The notes beneath the pieces are model-generated. The model ran no database searches and was not told the origin of the DNA. It saw only the letters and a program-made list of their open reading frames with translations. A stretch of DNA of 5,721 nucleotides. It comes from Burkholderiales bacterium (lineage in GTDB: Bacteria; Pseudomonadota; Gammaproteobacteria; Burkholderiales; JAEUOS01). The position numbers were made by a program, and so were the translations under genes. The DNA lies in NCBI GenBank assembly GCA_947456845.1, contig CANGUJ010000279.1, positions 1 through 5,721 on the forward strand. The letters are read 5' to 3'. This document shows, one piece after another, positions 1 through 5,715 of this stretch. The number at the start of each line of letters is the position of its first letter. The stretch's first letter is position 1.

Positions 1-150
1 CGCATCGTCAACGAATCCACCGACCACGGCGGGCTGTACCACATGACCGACGCCGCGCAGATGCGCGAGGCCTTCACCCGGCGCAACATCGCCAAGGAGC
101 GCGCCGAGTGGCTGTTCAACTACGACCCGCTCACCGTCCCGCTCGGCTGA
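1..150 (+). CDS. C-terminal fragment of an unrecognised protein (5' end outside window)
   Basis: Frame 1 is open from the first base and ends at TGA 148-150, giving 49 residues. Almost every codon ends in G or C, which is strong evidence of real coding sequence. The fragment ends in a hydrophobic-aromatic stretch (WLFNYDPLTVPLG) preceded by a charged, probably helical segment with many Arg, Glu and Lys residues. I do not recognise the family from this tail and assign no function. The start and any catalytic domain lie upstream of the window. The gene is followed by about 330 bases without a clear gene, so it is probably the last gene of its transcription unit. Confidence 0.75.
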   Translation, partial: RIVNESTDHGGLYHMTDAAQMREAFTRRNIAKERAEWLFNYDPLTVPLG

Positions 151-196
151 CAGGACGCGGGCGCCCGGCAGCATTTGCCGAATAGGCCGGAAAACA

Positions 197-230
197 CCGC
201 TTTTCGTAACGGATGCATCCGGAAAAGCGG
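197..230. repeat. Nested inverted repeat / hairpin
   Basis: CCGCTTTTC (197-205) is the exact reverse complement of GAAAAGCGG (222-230), giving a 9-bp stem. Inside the loop lies a perfect 12-bp palindrome, CGGATGCATCCG (210-221), separated from the left arm by GTAA. In addition CCGGAAAA occurs twice (187-194 and 219-226), so GAAAA at 190-194 can compete for the TTTTC at 201-205. No T-run follows on the + strand, so it is not a textbook intrinsic terminator. On the - strand a short TTTT follows. It may terminate transcription of the gene ending at 150, bind a regulator, or be a repeated palindromic element. Confidence 0.6.
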
Positions 231-294
231 GTGCCAGAATGATGTCATCGAACTTGGATCGCCGACCTGGGCTGCGGTGTGGGCCGCGCATAGT

Positions 295-310
295 CCGGCA
301 TCCCTGCCGG
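295..310. repeat. Short inverted repeat
   Basis: CCGGCA (295-300) and TGCCGG (305-310) form a perfect 6-bp stem with a TCCC loop. There is no T-tract, so terminator function is doubtful. It could also be an operator or chance in GC-rich DNA. Confidence 0.35.
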
Positions 311-481
311 CTCCTGGCTCGAATAGGGTCCCGCTTCGCGTCAGGAGGATAGGGCGCCAAGACGAGGGGCACTTGAGATGCGGCCACCTGTATCGCCTGC
401 CCAGTTGCGACGCAGGCCGGGGCGAGGCATATCGGGGTCTCTGGCGGGCGGATTTGCCGTTGACAAAGCAGCGAAGATGAA

Positions 482-2134
482 ATGACCGACCAAATCGATT
501 TCAAGAGCAAACGTGCCTTGGTGATTGACGACTTCCCTGGCATGCGGACGGCGTTCAAGGCGGCGCTGGCCAGCTTCGGCATGAGCCGGGTCGACCTCGC
601 CGCATCCGGCGACGAAGCGCTGATGCGCGTGAAGAACACCAAGTACGACATCATCATCAGCGATTACAACCTCGGCGATGCGAAAGACGGGCAGCAGGTC
701 CTGGAGGAGATGCGTTATCGCAAGTTGATCACCCTGGGAACGGTGTACCTGATGGTGACGGCCGAGAGCGTCTATGAGCGGGTGGTGGCCGCCGCGGAGC
801 TCGCGCCCGACGACTACCTGATCAAGCCTTTCAATGGCGAGATCCTGCGCAACCGCCTGGAAGCCATTCTGTTCAAGAAGCAGGCTTTCCGCGAAGTCCA
901 CAAGAGCTTCGCCAACGGCGACCTCGAACGAGCGCTCAGCGAGTGCAACGTGGTCATCAAGACCAATCCGAAATGCCTGGTCGATGCGATGCGGCTCAAG
1001 GGCGAGATACTCATCGCGATGGGTGACTTGCAGGCCGCCGGCGAGCTCTACAGCGAAATTTCCGCCATGCGCGCCGTGCCGTGGTCGCGACTGGGCCTGG
1101 CCAAGACCCTGCATCTGCAGCGCAAGGAGGAGGAAGCCGAGGAAGTGCTTTCGTTGGTTCTGGAAAACCATCCTGGCCTGGTGGCCGCCTACGACCTGCT
1201 CGCGGACGTGCAGCTCGCGCAGAACCGCTCCATGGACGCGCAGGCAACCCTGACCCGCGCCACCCAGGTGTCGGCCAAGTCGGCGCGTCGCCAGCGCAGG
1301 CTCGGCGAGGTGGCTTACCAGAACAAAGACCTCAAGACCGCGGAAGTGGCGTTCAAGGGGGCCATCGAGAAGGGCAGATATTCGGTGTTCGCCAACCCCA
1401 ACGATGTCGGCAGCTTGGCCCGGGTGTACCTGGAGCAGGATCAGCCGCGCGCCGCGGGAGAGGTGCTCATCGCCAATGCCAAGCAGCTCGCCGAGAACGA
1501 CGAAGGCAAGCTGGTCAATCTCGTGGTCAAGAGCGCGCTCAGCAGCAAGAACGGCAATCAGCGCGAAGCGCAGGCGCTCGTCCAGGAAGCCCTGCGCCTG
1601 AGGAAGGCGGCCGGCGGGCGTTGCTCGCCGGATTTGGCCATGGACATGGTCCAGGTCTGCGTCGGCCTCGGCATGGAGCAGGAGGCCGGGCAGTTGCTCG
1701 AGGAAGTGGCGAGTAACGCGCACGACAGCACCGACCTGCTCAACAGGGCGAAGGACATCTACCGGGACGCAGGAAAGGAATCGGTTGCGCAAACCATCCT
1801 GCAGAAAGCCACTGGCAAGGTTGCGCAACTCTCGAAGCAGGGCGCCCTCTTGATGCAGGCCGGTGACCTGGTGCAGGGCGCGGACCTTCTCAAGAAGGCA
1901 AGCGAGGCCGCGCCGCGCAATCCGCGCGTGCTGATGAACGCTGTGTGGGCCACCTTGCGCCTGATCGCGCAGCACGGAAATTCCGGAGGCCGGCTTGGCA
2001 ACGCCAAGCGCATGCTCGGCGATGCGGCGGAACTGGCGCCGGACCACCCCCGACTGGCCGAACTGCGCAGCGCCATGCGCGAGGTGGAAAAAAGGCTCAA
2101 GGCGCCGGAACTCAACGTCGCCTGTGTGGAATGA
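482..2134 (+). CDS. Response regulator: receiver domain plus TPR-like repeat array
   Basis: The 550-residue product begins with a complete CheY-like receiver domain (about residues 10-130). The expected residues are visible: acidic pair D16/D17 (VIDDF), phosphoacceptor D61 (IISDYNLG), T93 (MVTAE) and K115 (LIKPF), so it should accept phosphate. From about residue 137 to 540 the protein is a run of roughly ten degenerate 34-residue helical hairpins of TPR type, for example around 145-165, 172-196, 204-230, 235-262, 272-297 and 454-480. There is no DNA-binding helix-turn-helix, GGDEF, EAL or other catalytic output, no signal peptide and no membrane segment. Output is therefore inferred to be protein-protein contact. 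REC-TPR architecture is known from Vibrio cholerae VieB, an auxiliary protein that inhibits the VieS kinase; this is an architectural comparison, not an orthology claim. A histidine kinase gene starts 12 bases downstream. The ATG at 482 is preceded only by a weak purine-rich site (about 471-480), but it places the receiver fold at the usual distance from the N-terminus. Confidence 0.9.
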   Translation: MTDQIDFKSKRALVIDDFPGMRTAFKAALASFGMSRVDLAASGDEALMRVKNTKYDIIISDYNLGDAKDGQQVLEEMRYRKLITLGTVYLMVTAESVYERVVAAAELAPDDYLIKPFNGEILRNRLEAILFKKQAFREVHKSFANGDLERALSECNVVIKTNPKCLVDAMRLKGEILIAMGDLQAAGELYSEISAMRAVPWSRLGLAKTLHLQRKEEEAEEVLSLVLENHPGLVAAYDLLADVQLAQNRSMDAQATLTRATQVSAKSARRQRRLGEVAYQNKDLKTAEVAFKGAIEKGRYSVFANPNDVGSLARVYLEQDQPRAAGEVLIANAKQLAENDEGKLVNLVVKSALSSKNGNQREAQALVQEALRLRKAAGGRCSPDLAMDMVQVCVGLGMEQEAGQLLEEVASNAHDSTDLLNRAKDIYRDAGKESVAQTILQKATGKVAQLSKQGALLMQAGDLVQGADLLKKASEAAPRNPRVLMNAVWATLRLIAQHGNSGGRLGNAKRMLGDAAELAPDHPRLAELRSAMREVEKRLKAPELNVACVE

Positions 2135-2138
2135 GGAG
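2133..2138 (+). promoter_or_regulatory. Shine-Dalgarno site overlapping the upstream stop codon
   Basis: GAGGAG overlaps the TGA of the response regulator (2132-2134) and lies 8 bases before the ATG at 2147. It sets the kinase start at 2147 rather than at the out-of-frame ATG at 2151. Ribosomes finishing the first gene would be next to it, so coupled translation of the pair is plausible. Confidence 0.7.
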
Positions 2139-2146
2139 TCGATCGA

Positions 2147-2839
2147 ATGCATGAAACGGCCCAGCTGGATCAAGATGTTCCCATGGACGATCTGAAGGAC
2201 GAGGATCTCTATGCGGCCCTGCTCCACGAGATGAAGAACAACCTCGTGCTCATGGCCATCACCATGGACCAGGTGCCCCGGACCGGCGCGCCCGACCACG
2301 ATCAGCCGCTTAACGAAGCACGCCGCCTGTGCCAGCGCGTCTCCGAAAGGCTGATGCAGGCGCTCATGATCTACAAGAGCAATGTCGGCGGGCTGATCTT
2401 GAACGCCATGGACGCCTATTCGCCGGAGGACTTCGTGGCCGAGATGGCCATCCAGGCGCGCTACCTGCAAACCCCGCTGCAGGTGGACACGGTGGTGGAG
2501 GAAGGTGTGCCCTCCCTTTGGTTCTTCGACCGGAACATGCTCGAGCTCGCGCTCGTCAACGCGGTGCACAATTCGATCAGCTACGCGCGCTCGCGCGTGG
2601 TGATCCGCGCGCGCATGGACGGCGACATGCTCTGCATCTCGGTGGAGGACGATTCGGACGGCTATCCGGCGCACATCCTTAAGGCGGTCGCCGAGAACAA
2701 GCCGCTCACCAGCAACGGGACCGGCTTGGGCCTGCGCTTCGCCAACCTGATCGCCAGGGCGCACACGAAGAACGGCACGTGCGGCGCGCTGTCCTTGCGC
2801 AACGACAACGGTTCGGTTTTCGAGATGCGGGTGCCCTGA
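2147..2839 (+). CDS. Small soluble histidine kinase lacking a sensor domain
   Basis: The 230-residue protein shows the core of a sensor kinase and little else. The H-box is at residues 25-33 (LLHEMKNNL), with H27 the likely phosphorylated histidine and the HExKN pattern of HisKA-type kinases. A helical segment follows to about residue 80. The ATP-binding domain (about 120-228) has an N-box with N138 and N142, a G1-like box VEDDSDGYP with D168 and with Ser170 in place of the usual first glycine, and a G2 box GTGLGL (191-196). There is no transmembrane segment, PAS, GAF or HAMP domain; only about 20 residues precede the H-box, so it should be cytoplasmic. Its gene follows the TPR response regulator by 12 bases, making the two a likely cognate pair in one operon. 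The input signal is unknown and may come through a protein partner. It could also act partly as a phosphatase. Kinase identity is firm; the pathway is not. Confidence 0.88.
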   Translation: MHETAQLDQDVPMDDLKDEDLYAALLHEMKNNLVLMAITMDQVPRTGAPDHDQPLNEARRLCQRVSERLMQALMIYKSNVGGLILNAMDAYSPEDFVAEMAIQARYLQTPLQVDTVVEEGVPSLWFFDRNMLELALVNAVHNSISYARSRVVIRARMDGDMLCISVEDDSDGYPAHILKAVAENKPLTSNGTGLGLRFANLIARAHTKNGTCGALSLRNDNGSVFEMRVP

Positions 2840-2848
2840 CCGGGGCCT

Positions 2849-2862
2849 GCGCGAAAACGCGC
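2849..2862. terminator. Small hairpin in the convergent gap, possible bidirectional terminator
   Basis: GCGCG (2849-2853) pairs with CGCGC (2858-2862) around an AAAA loop, in the 24 bases between the kinase stop (2837-2839) and the hydrolase stop on the other strand (2864-2866). The position suits a shared terminator. The stem is only 5 bp and no T-run follows on either strand, so intrinsic termination would be weak. Confidence 0.3.
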
Positions 2863-2863
2863 T

Positions 2864-3721
2864 TCAACCGCGCGCGAAGTGCGCCCGCAGCAGGGCGGCC
2901 AGTTCGCGCGGCTTTTCCTCCGGGATGAAGTGCCCGCAGTCGGCGATCACCGCGCCGGTCACATCGTCGGCGACTTCGCGCAACGCCGCCTCCGGCTCGC
3001 CGCCGCGTCCGCGCGCCTCGGCGCGCCCGCCGCCCACACCCAGCACCGGCATGCTCAGGCGCAGTCCGGCGGCCAGCAGGGCGCGGTTGTCCTCGATGTC
3101 CCTGGGCATGTTGCGATAAAGAGCCAGCCCGGCGCGCAGCGCGCCGGGCTGCGTATAGGTGCGCAGGTATTCCGCGATGTCGGCCGCCCCGATGGCGCCG
3201 CGCTGCCAGGAGAAGGATTCGTAGAACCATCCGAGGTATTCGCGCTCGCGGCCCTGCACCAGTGCTTCGGGCAGGTCGGGCGTCATGTGGAAGGCATGGT
3301 GCCAGCGTTTGCCGCCCTGGGAGAAGTCCGGCCCGATCCCAGGCGGCGTGACGTCGAGAATGGCCAGGGTGCGTACCGCCTCGGGGTGTGCGGCGGCCAG
3401 CGCAAAGGCCACCGGGCCGCCCCAGTCATGGCCCACCAGGTGCCATTGCTTCAAGCCGAGCGTGTCCGTCAGGAGTTCCTGCAGGTCGGCGGCCAGCGTC
3501 TTCTTGTCGTATCCCTGCGCCGGGCGCGAGCTGTCGCCGAGACCGCGCAAGTCCGGCGCGATGACGCGATAGCCGTCGGCAAGCAGGGGGATCACATGGC
3601 GCCACTCGTACCAGGTGGAAGGCCAGCCATGCACCAGCACGACCGGATCGCCGCGGCCGGCGCTGACGTAGTGCAGGGCGACGCCGGACAGGCGGGCGTG
3701 GTGATGTTCGATCGCGGTCAT
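2864..3721 (-). CDS. Alpha/beta hydrolase, epoxide hydrolase family (Cif-like)
   Basis: The 285-residue protein is an alpha/beta-hydrolase with a cap domain. The oxyanion-hole motif HGWP is at 31-34 and the nucleophile D99 sits in GHDWGG (97-102); Asp rather than Ser points to epoxide hydrolases and haloacid/haloalkane dehalogenases. The catalytic base is H264 (CGHFIPEE). In the cap, WH at 140-141 and YRNM at 202-205 align by eye with the His177/Tyr239 ring-opening pair I recall for P. aeruginosa Cif, and D123 after strand 6 lies where Cif has its charge-relay Glu153. An epoxide hydrolase of the Cif branch is the best reading; a dehalogenase is the alternative. Unlike Cif it has no signal peptide, so it should be cytosolic. 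The frame stays open upstream to an ATG at 3823, but the family N-terminus starts at MTAIEHHHARL, so 3721 is chosen. Neither start has a visible Shine-Dalgarno site. A Gly/Arg-rich stretch at about 229-242 lies before the catalytic His. The gene is divergent from the PhyH pair. Confidence 0.85.
   Translation of the reverse strand: MTAIEHHHARLSGVALHYVSAGRGDPVVLVHGWPSTWYEWRHVIPLLADGYRVIAPDLRGLGDSSRPAQGYDKKTLAADLQELLTDTLGLKQWHLVGHDWGGPVAFALAAAHPEAVRTLAILDVTPPGIGPDFSQGGKRWHHAFHMTPDLPEALVQGREREYLGWFYESFSWQRGAIGAADIAEYLRTYTQPGALRAGLALYRNMPRDIEDNRALLAAGLRLSMPVLGVGGGRAEARGRGGEPEAALREVADDVTGAVIADCGHFIPEEKPRELAALLRAHFARG
3126..3150. repeat. Perfect 11-bp inverted repeat inside the hydrolase gene
   Basis: AGCCCGGCGCG (3126-3136) is followed by CAG and then its exact reverse complement CGCGCCGGGCT (3140-3150). 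It lies within codons for the cap-domain segment around residues 191-199 (QPGALRAGL) of the hydrolase. In mRNA from either strand it would fold into a very stable GC stem with a 3-base loop. It may be only a by-product of GC-rich codons, or may affect transcription or mRNA stability. Confidence 0.55.
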
Positions 3722-3834
3722 GGAGGGAAGCCGGCGCAGGGCGCTGTCGAATGCGAGTTCTGGGTAACATAGCGCAATTGACCGCCGCCTGCTCGCGCCC
3801 TCCCGGTCAGCGCCGGGCGGCATCTGGAGACGCC
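3722..3834. promoter_or_regulatory. Divergent intergenic region between hydrolase and PhyH genes
   Basis: These 113 bases separate two divergently transcribed genes and should contain both promoters. The best -10-like element for the hydrolase is TATGTT on the - strand (3766-3771), about 40 bases before its ATG, with no good -35. On the + strand, TAACAT (3765-3770) overlaps it, also without a good -35, and TTGACC (3778-3783) has no matching -10. Near the PhyH start, GCCGCC (3784-3789) pairs with GGCGGC (3816-3821), and CCCGG (3802-3806) with CCGGG (3813-3817); these overlap and are weak. No operator is convincing. Confidence 0.35.
3826..3830 (+). promoter_or_regulatory. Shine-Dalgarno site deciding the first PhyH start
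   Basis: GGAGA lies 4 bases before the ATG at 3835. It supports that start over the upstream in-frame ATG at 3751, whose extra 28 residues are low-complexity and unlike the family N-terminus. Confidence 0.65.
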
Positions 3835-4668
3835 ATGTCCGTGCACTTGACGCCCGAGCAGGTCAGCGCCTACCACCGCGACGGCTATGTCTTTCCGGTC
3901 CGCGTGCTGGAGAGCGGCGAGGCCGCGCACTATCGCCGCTGCCTCGAGACCCACGAGGCGCAGGCTGGCCGCCCGCTGCAGGGCAATTTCCGCCACAAGA
4001 CCCACCTGCTGTTCACCTGGGCCGACGCGCTGGTGCACCATCCGGCCATCCTGGATGCGGTGGAGGGCGTGATCGGCCCGGACATCCTGTGCTGGACCAC
4101 CAACTTCTTCATCAAGGAAGCCGCCAGCCCGGGGTTCGTCTCCTGGCACCAGGACTCGACCTACTGGGGGCTCGACCCCGATGACGTCATCACCGCCTGG
4201 GTGGCCTTCACCGATGCGACGCCTGAAAACGGCTGCATGCAGTTCATCCCCGGTTCGCACAAGATCGATCAACTGCCGCACGTGGATACCTTCCACCGCG
4301 ACAACCTCCTCTCGCGCGGCCAGGAAATCGCCGTGGAGGTGGACAAGTCCAGGGCGGTCGGCATTCCGCTTGAGGCCGGCGAGATGTCGTTGCACCACAT
4401 CAAGCTGGTGCACGGCTCGGACGCCAACCGCACACACGACCGGCGCATCGGCCTGGCGATCCGCTACATTCCCACCTACGTGCGGCAGACCAAGGTGCGC
4501 GACAGCGCAATGCTGGTGCGCGGCACCGACAAGTACCATCATTTCGACTACGAGCCGCGCCCCGCGGCCGACCTCGATGCCGCCGCGCTTGCGGCCCACA
4601 GCGAGTCGGTCAACCGGCAGGTCAAGGCGCTCTACCAGGGGACCGACAAGCAGGAATTCCGCGCCTGA
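3835..4668 (+). CDS. Phytanoyl-CoA dioxygenase (PhyH) family oxygenase, first copy
   Basis: The 277-residue protein is a non-heme Fe(II)/2-oxoglutarate oxygenase of the PhyH family. It opens with the typical LTPEQVSAYHRDGYV segment (5-19). The iron site is visible as H105 and D107 in SWHQDSTYWGL and distal H193 in LVHGS; R204, 11 residues later, fits the 2-oxoglutarate-binding arginine. The block FTDATPENGCMQFIPGSHK (125-143) is characteristic. Because the HxD aspartate is kept, it should hydroxylate; related halogenases replace this Asp with Ala or Gly. No signal peptide or membrane segment is seen, so it is cytoplasmic. It precedes a second PhyH gene by 43 bases, so both are probably co-transcribed. 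The substrate cannot be predicted: family members act on acyl-CoAs, ectoine, phosphonates, amino acids and natural products. The start at 3835 rests on the ribosome-binding site and family N-terminus. Family assignment is firm. Confidence 0.9.
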   Translation: MSVHLTPEQVSAYHRDGYVFPVRVLESGEAAHYRRCLETHEAQAGRPLQGNFRHKTHLLFTWADALVHHPAILDAVEGVIGPDILCWTTNFFIKEAASPGFVSWHQDSTYWGLDPDDVITAWVAFTDATPENGCMQFIPGSHKIDQLPHVDTFHRDNLLSRGQEIAVEVDKSRAVGIPLEAGEMSLHHIKLVHGSDANRTHDRRIGLAIRYIPTYVRQTKVRDSAMLVRGTDKYHHFDYEPRPAADLDAAALAAHSESVNRQVKALYQGTDKQEFRA

Positions 4669-4700
4669 ACCGCGCCCGGCGGTCGCGTCGCATGTCACAC

Positions 4701-4706
4701 AGGAGG
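4701..4706 (+). promoter_or_regulatory. Strong Shine-Dalgarno site of the second PhyH gene
   Basis: AGGAGG, a perfect match to the consensus, lies 5 bases before the ATG at 4712. It rules out the long upstream extension of this frame, which runs back through the first PhyH gene in another frame. The second oxygenase is probably well translated. Confidence 0.8.
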
Positions 4707-4711
4707 CTTGC

Positions 4712-5614
4712 ATGACACCCGAACAAATCCTCGCCATTGCGCCGCGCGTGCTGACCCAGGCGCAGCGCGAAGCCTACTTCAACGACGGCTACATCCTGCT
4801 GCCGGCCATCATCGGCGACGAATGGGTCGCCCGCCTGCGTGCGGCCACCGAGGAACTCGTCGAGCGCAGCCGCAAGATCAGCGTGTCCGACCGCATCTTC
4901 GACCTGGAGCCCGACCACCGCCCGGATGCGCCGCGCCTGCGCCGGGTGAGCAACCCGGTGGAGCAGCATCCGGTGTTCTGGGAGTATGTGAACAAGTCGG
5001 TATTGCCCGACGCGGTGGCCGACCTGGTCGGGCCGGACGTCAAGTTCCATCACTCCAAGCTCAACTTCAAGTGGAAGCAGGGCGGCGAGGAGGTCAAGTG
5101 GCACTACGACATCTCCTTCTGGCCGCATACCAACTATTCGCCGCTGACCGTGGGCACGTACATCTACGACTGCGGTATGGAACAGGGCCCGCTCGGCGTG
5201 ATTCCGCAAAGCCACCGCATCGAGCCCATGCCCACCCAGTACGACGCCAGCGGCAAATGGGTGGGCTGCCTGTCCGAGGCCGATGTCGCGCGGCTCGACA
5301 CGTCGCGCGCCGTCTACCTCACCGGGCCGGCCGGCTCGCTCACCCTGCACAACTGCCGGACCGTTCACGGGTCGCCGCGCAACGATTCCGACCTCGGCCG
5401 CCCGCTGCTGCTCTACACGCTGACCTCGGCGGACGCCTTTCCCTACACCGGCAATCCGATCAAGTCGTGCCATGACCAGGCGATCCTGCGCGGCAAGCCG
5501 GCGGCCTATGCGCACCACGACCCGCGCCCCTGCCTGATGCCGCCCGACTCGTCGCGCGGCTACACCTCGATTTTCTCGCTGCAGCAGGAGGAAAGCCCGG
5601 CCGCGGCCATGTAG
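4712..5614 (+). CDS. Phytanoyl-CoA dioxygenase (PhyH) family oxygenase, second copy
   Basis: The 300-residue protein is a second Fe(II)/2-oxoglutarate oxygenase of the PhyH family. The N-terminal segment LTQAQREAYFNDGYILLP (14-31) matches the family opening. The iron ligands appear as H131 and D133 in WHYDISFW and distal H219 in TVHGSP, with R230 at the expected +11 position for 2-oxoglutarate. GPLGVIPQSHR (159-169) is the family block before the distal half. The HxD Asp is intact, indicating a hydroxylase rather than a halogenase. It is longer than its neighbour, with an extra C-terminal tail (about 240-300), and apart from the motifs the two proteins differ widely, so they are not a recent tandem duplication. 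They may act on successive intermediates or form a heteromer; both ideas are inference. It is cytoplasmic by absence of a signal peptide. The substrate is unknown. Confidence 0.9.
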   Translation: MTPEQILAIAPRVLTQAQREAYFNDGYILLPAIIGDEWVARLRAATEELVERSRKISVSDRIFDLEPDHRPDAPRLRRVSNPVEQHPVFWEYVNKSVLPDAVADLVGPDVKFHHSKLNFKWKQGGEEVKWHYDISFWPHTNYSPLTVGTYIYDCGMEQGPLGVIPQSHRIEPMPTQYDASGKWVGCLSEADVARLDTSRAVYLTGPAGSLTLHNCRTVHGSPRNDSDLGRPLLLYTLTSADAFPYTGNPIKSCHDQAILRGKPAAYAHHDPRPCLMPPDSSRGYTSIFSLQQEESPAAAM

Positions 5615-5715
5615 GCGCGTCGCGGTCCCGCCGCCGGGCCGCACGGGCGCCGCACGGCCTGTGCCGTCGATACAATCGGTGTGTTGGCACCGCCACAAGA
5701 GAGAGGGAAAGCAGG
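5615..5715. promoter_or_regulatory. Possible promoter region for the next gene
   Basis: TACAAT (5671-5676) is a 5/6 match to the sigma-70 -10 element, but the bases 16-18 upstream do not resemble TTGACA. Immediately upstream GCCGCACGG occurs twice (5638-5646 and 5649-5657) with an 11-base period, about one helical turn, and ACGGC (5654-5658) can pair with GCCGT (5663-5667). An activator-dependent promoter is possible. I see no terminator with a T-run for the PhyH pair. Confidence 0.35.

Larger units (their letters stand above)
151..481. other. Intergenic region upstream of the response regulator
   Basis: No ORF in this stretch has the third-position G/C bias of its neighbours. It contains a nested inverted repeat (197-230), a smaller inverted repeat (295-310), an isolated AGGAGGA at about 342-348 with no well-placed start after it, and a doubtful 35-codon ORF (378-485). 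I looked for sigma-70 and sigma-54 type promoters and found no pair with acceptable spacing. The perfect TTGACA at 460-465 is too close to the start at 482 to serve that gene. The promoter of the regulator gene is presumably here, but I cannot place it. Confidence 0.6.

Noticed and set aside
167..178. A sigma-54-like promoter (GG...GC pair in CGGCAGCATTTGCC).
   Set aside because: Only 8 bases separate the GG and GC, whereas sigma-54 promoters need 10, and the flanking consensus is poor.
460..465. A perfect TTGACA, as a -35 element for the response regulator.
   Set aside because: A matching -10 would fall at or after the start codon at 482, leaving no leader, and no TATAAT-like sequence is at that spacing.
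341..2764. An 807-codon open frame on the - strand opposite the regulator and kinase genes.
   Set aside because: It runs through two clear genes with recognisable motifs. Its translation is rich in His, Arg, Val and Leu with no domain, as expected when the antisense frame of GC-biased codons avoids stops.
2879..3772. A 297-codon + strand frame opposite the hydrolase.
   Set aside because: The - strand frame carries complete hydrolase motifs. The + strand translation shows no family features and looks like a mirror of GC-rich codons.
4181..4711. The upstream extension of the second PhyH reading frame.
   Set aside because: It overlaps the first PhyH gene in a different frame and is Arg/Ser/Thr-rich. 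The AGGAGG site and family N-terminus place the true start at 4712.
3835..5614. The PhyH pair as halogenases of SyrB2 type.
   Set aside because: Both proteins keep the iron-binding Asp of HxD (D107, D133); halogenases have Ala or Gly there to leave room for chloride.
4622..5698. A 358-codon - strand frame opposite the second PhyH gene.
   Set aside because: The + strand gene has a perfect ribosome-binding site and all PhyH residues; the antisense translation is low in information and matches nothing I know.
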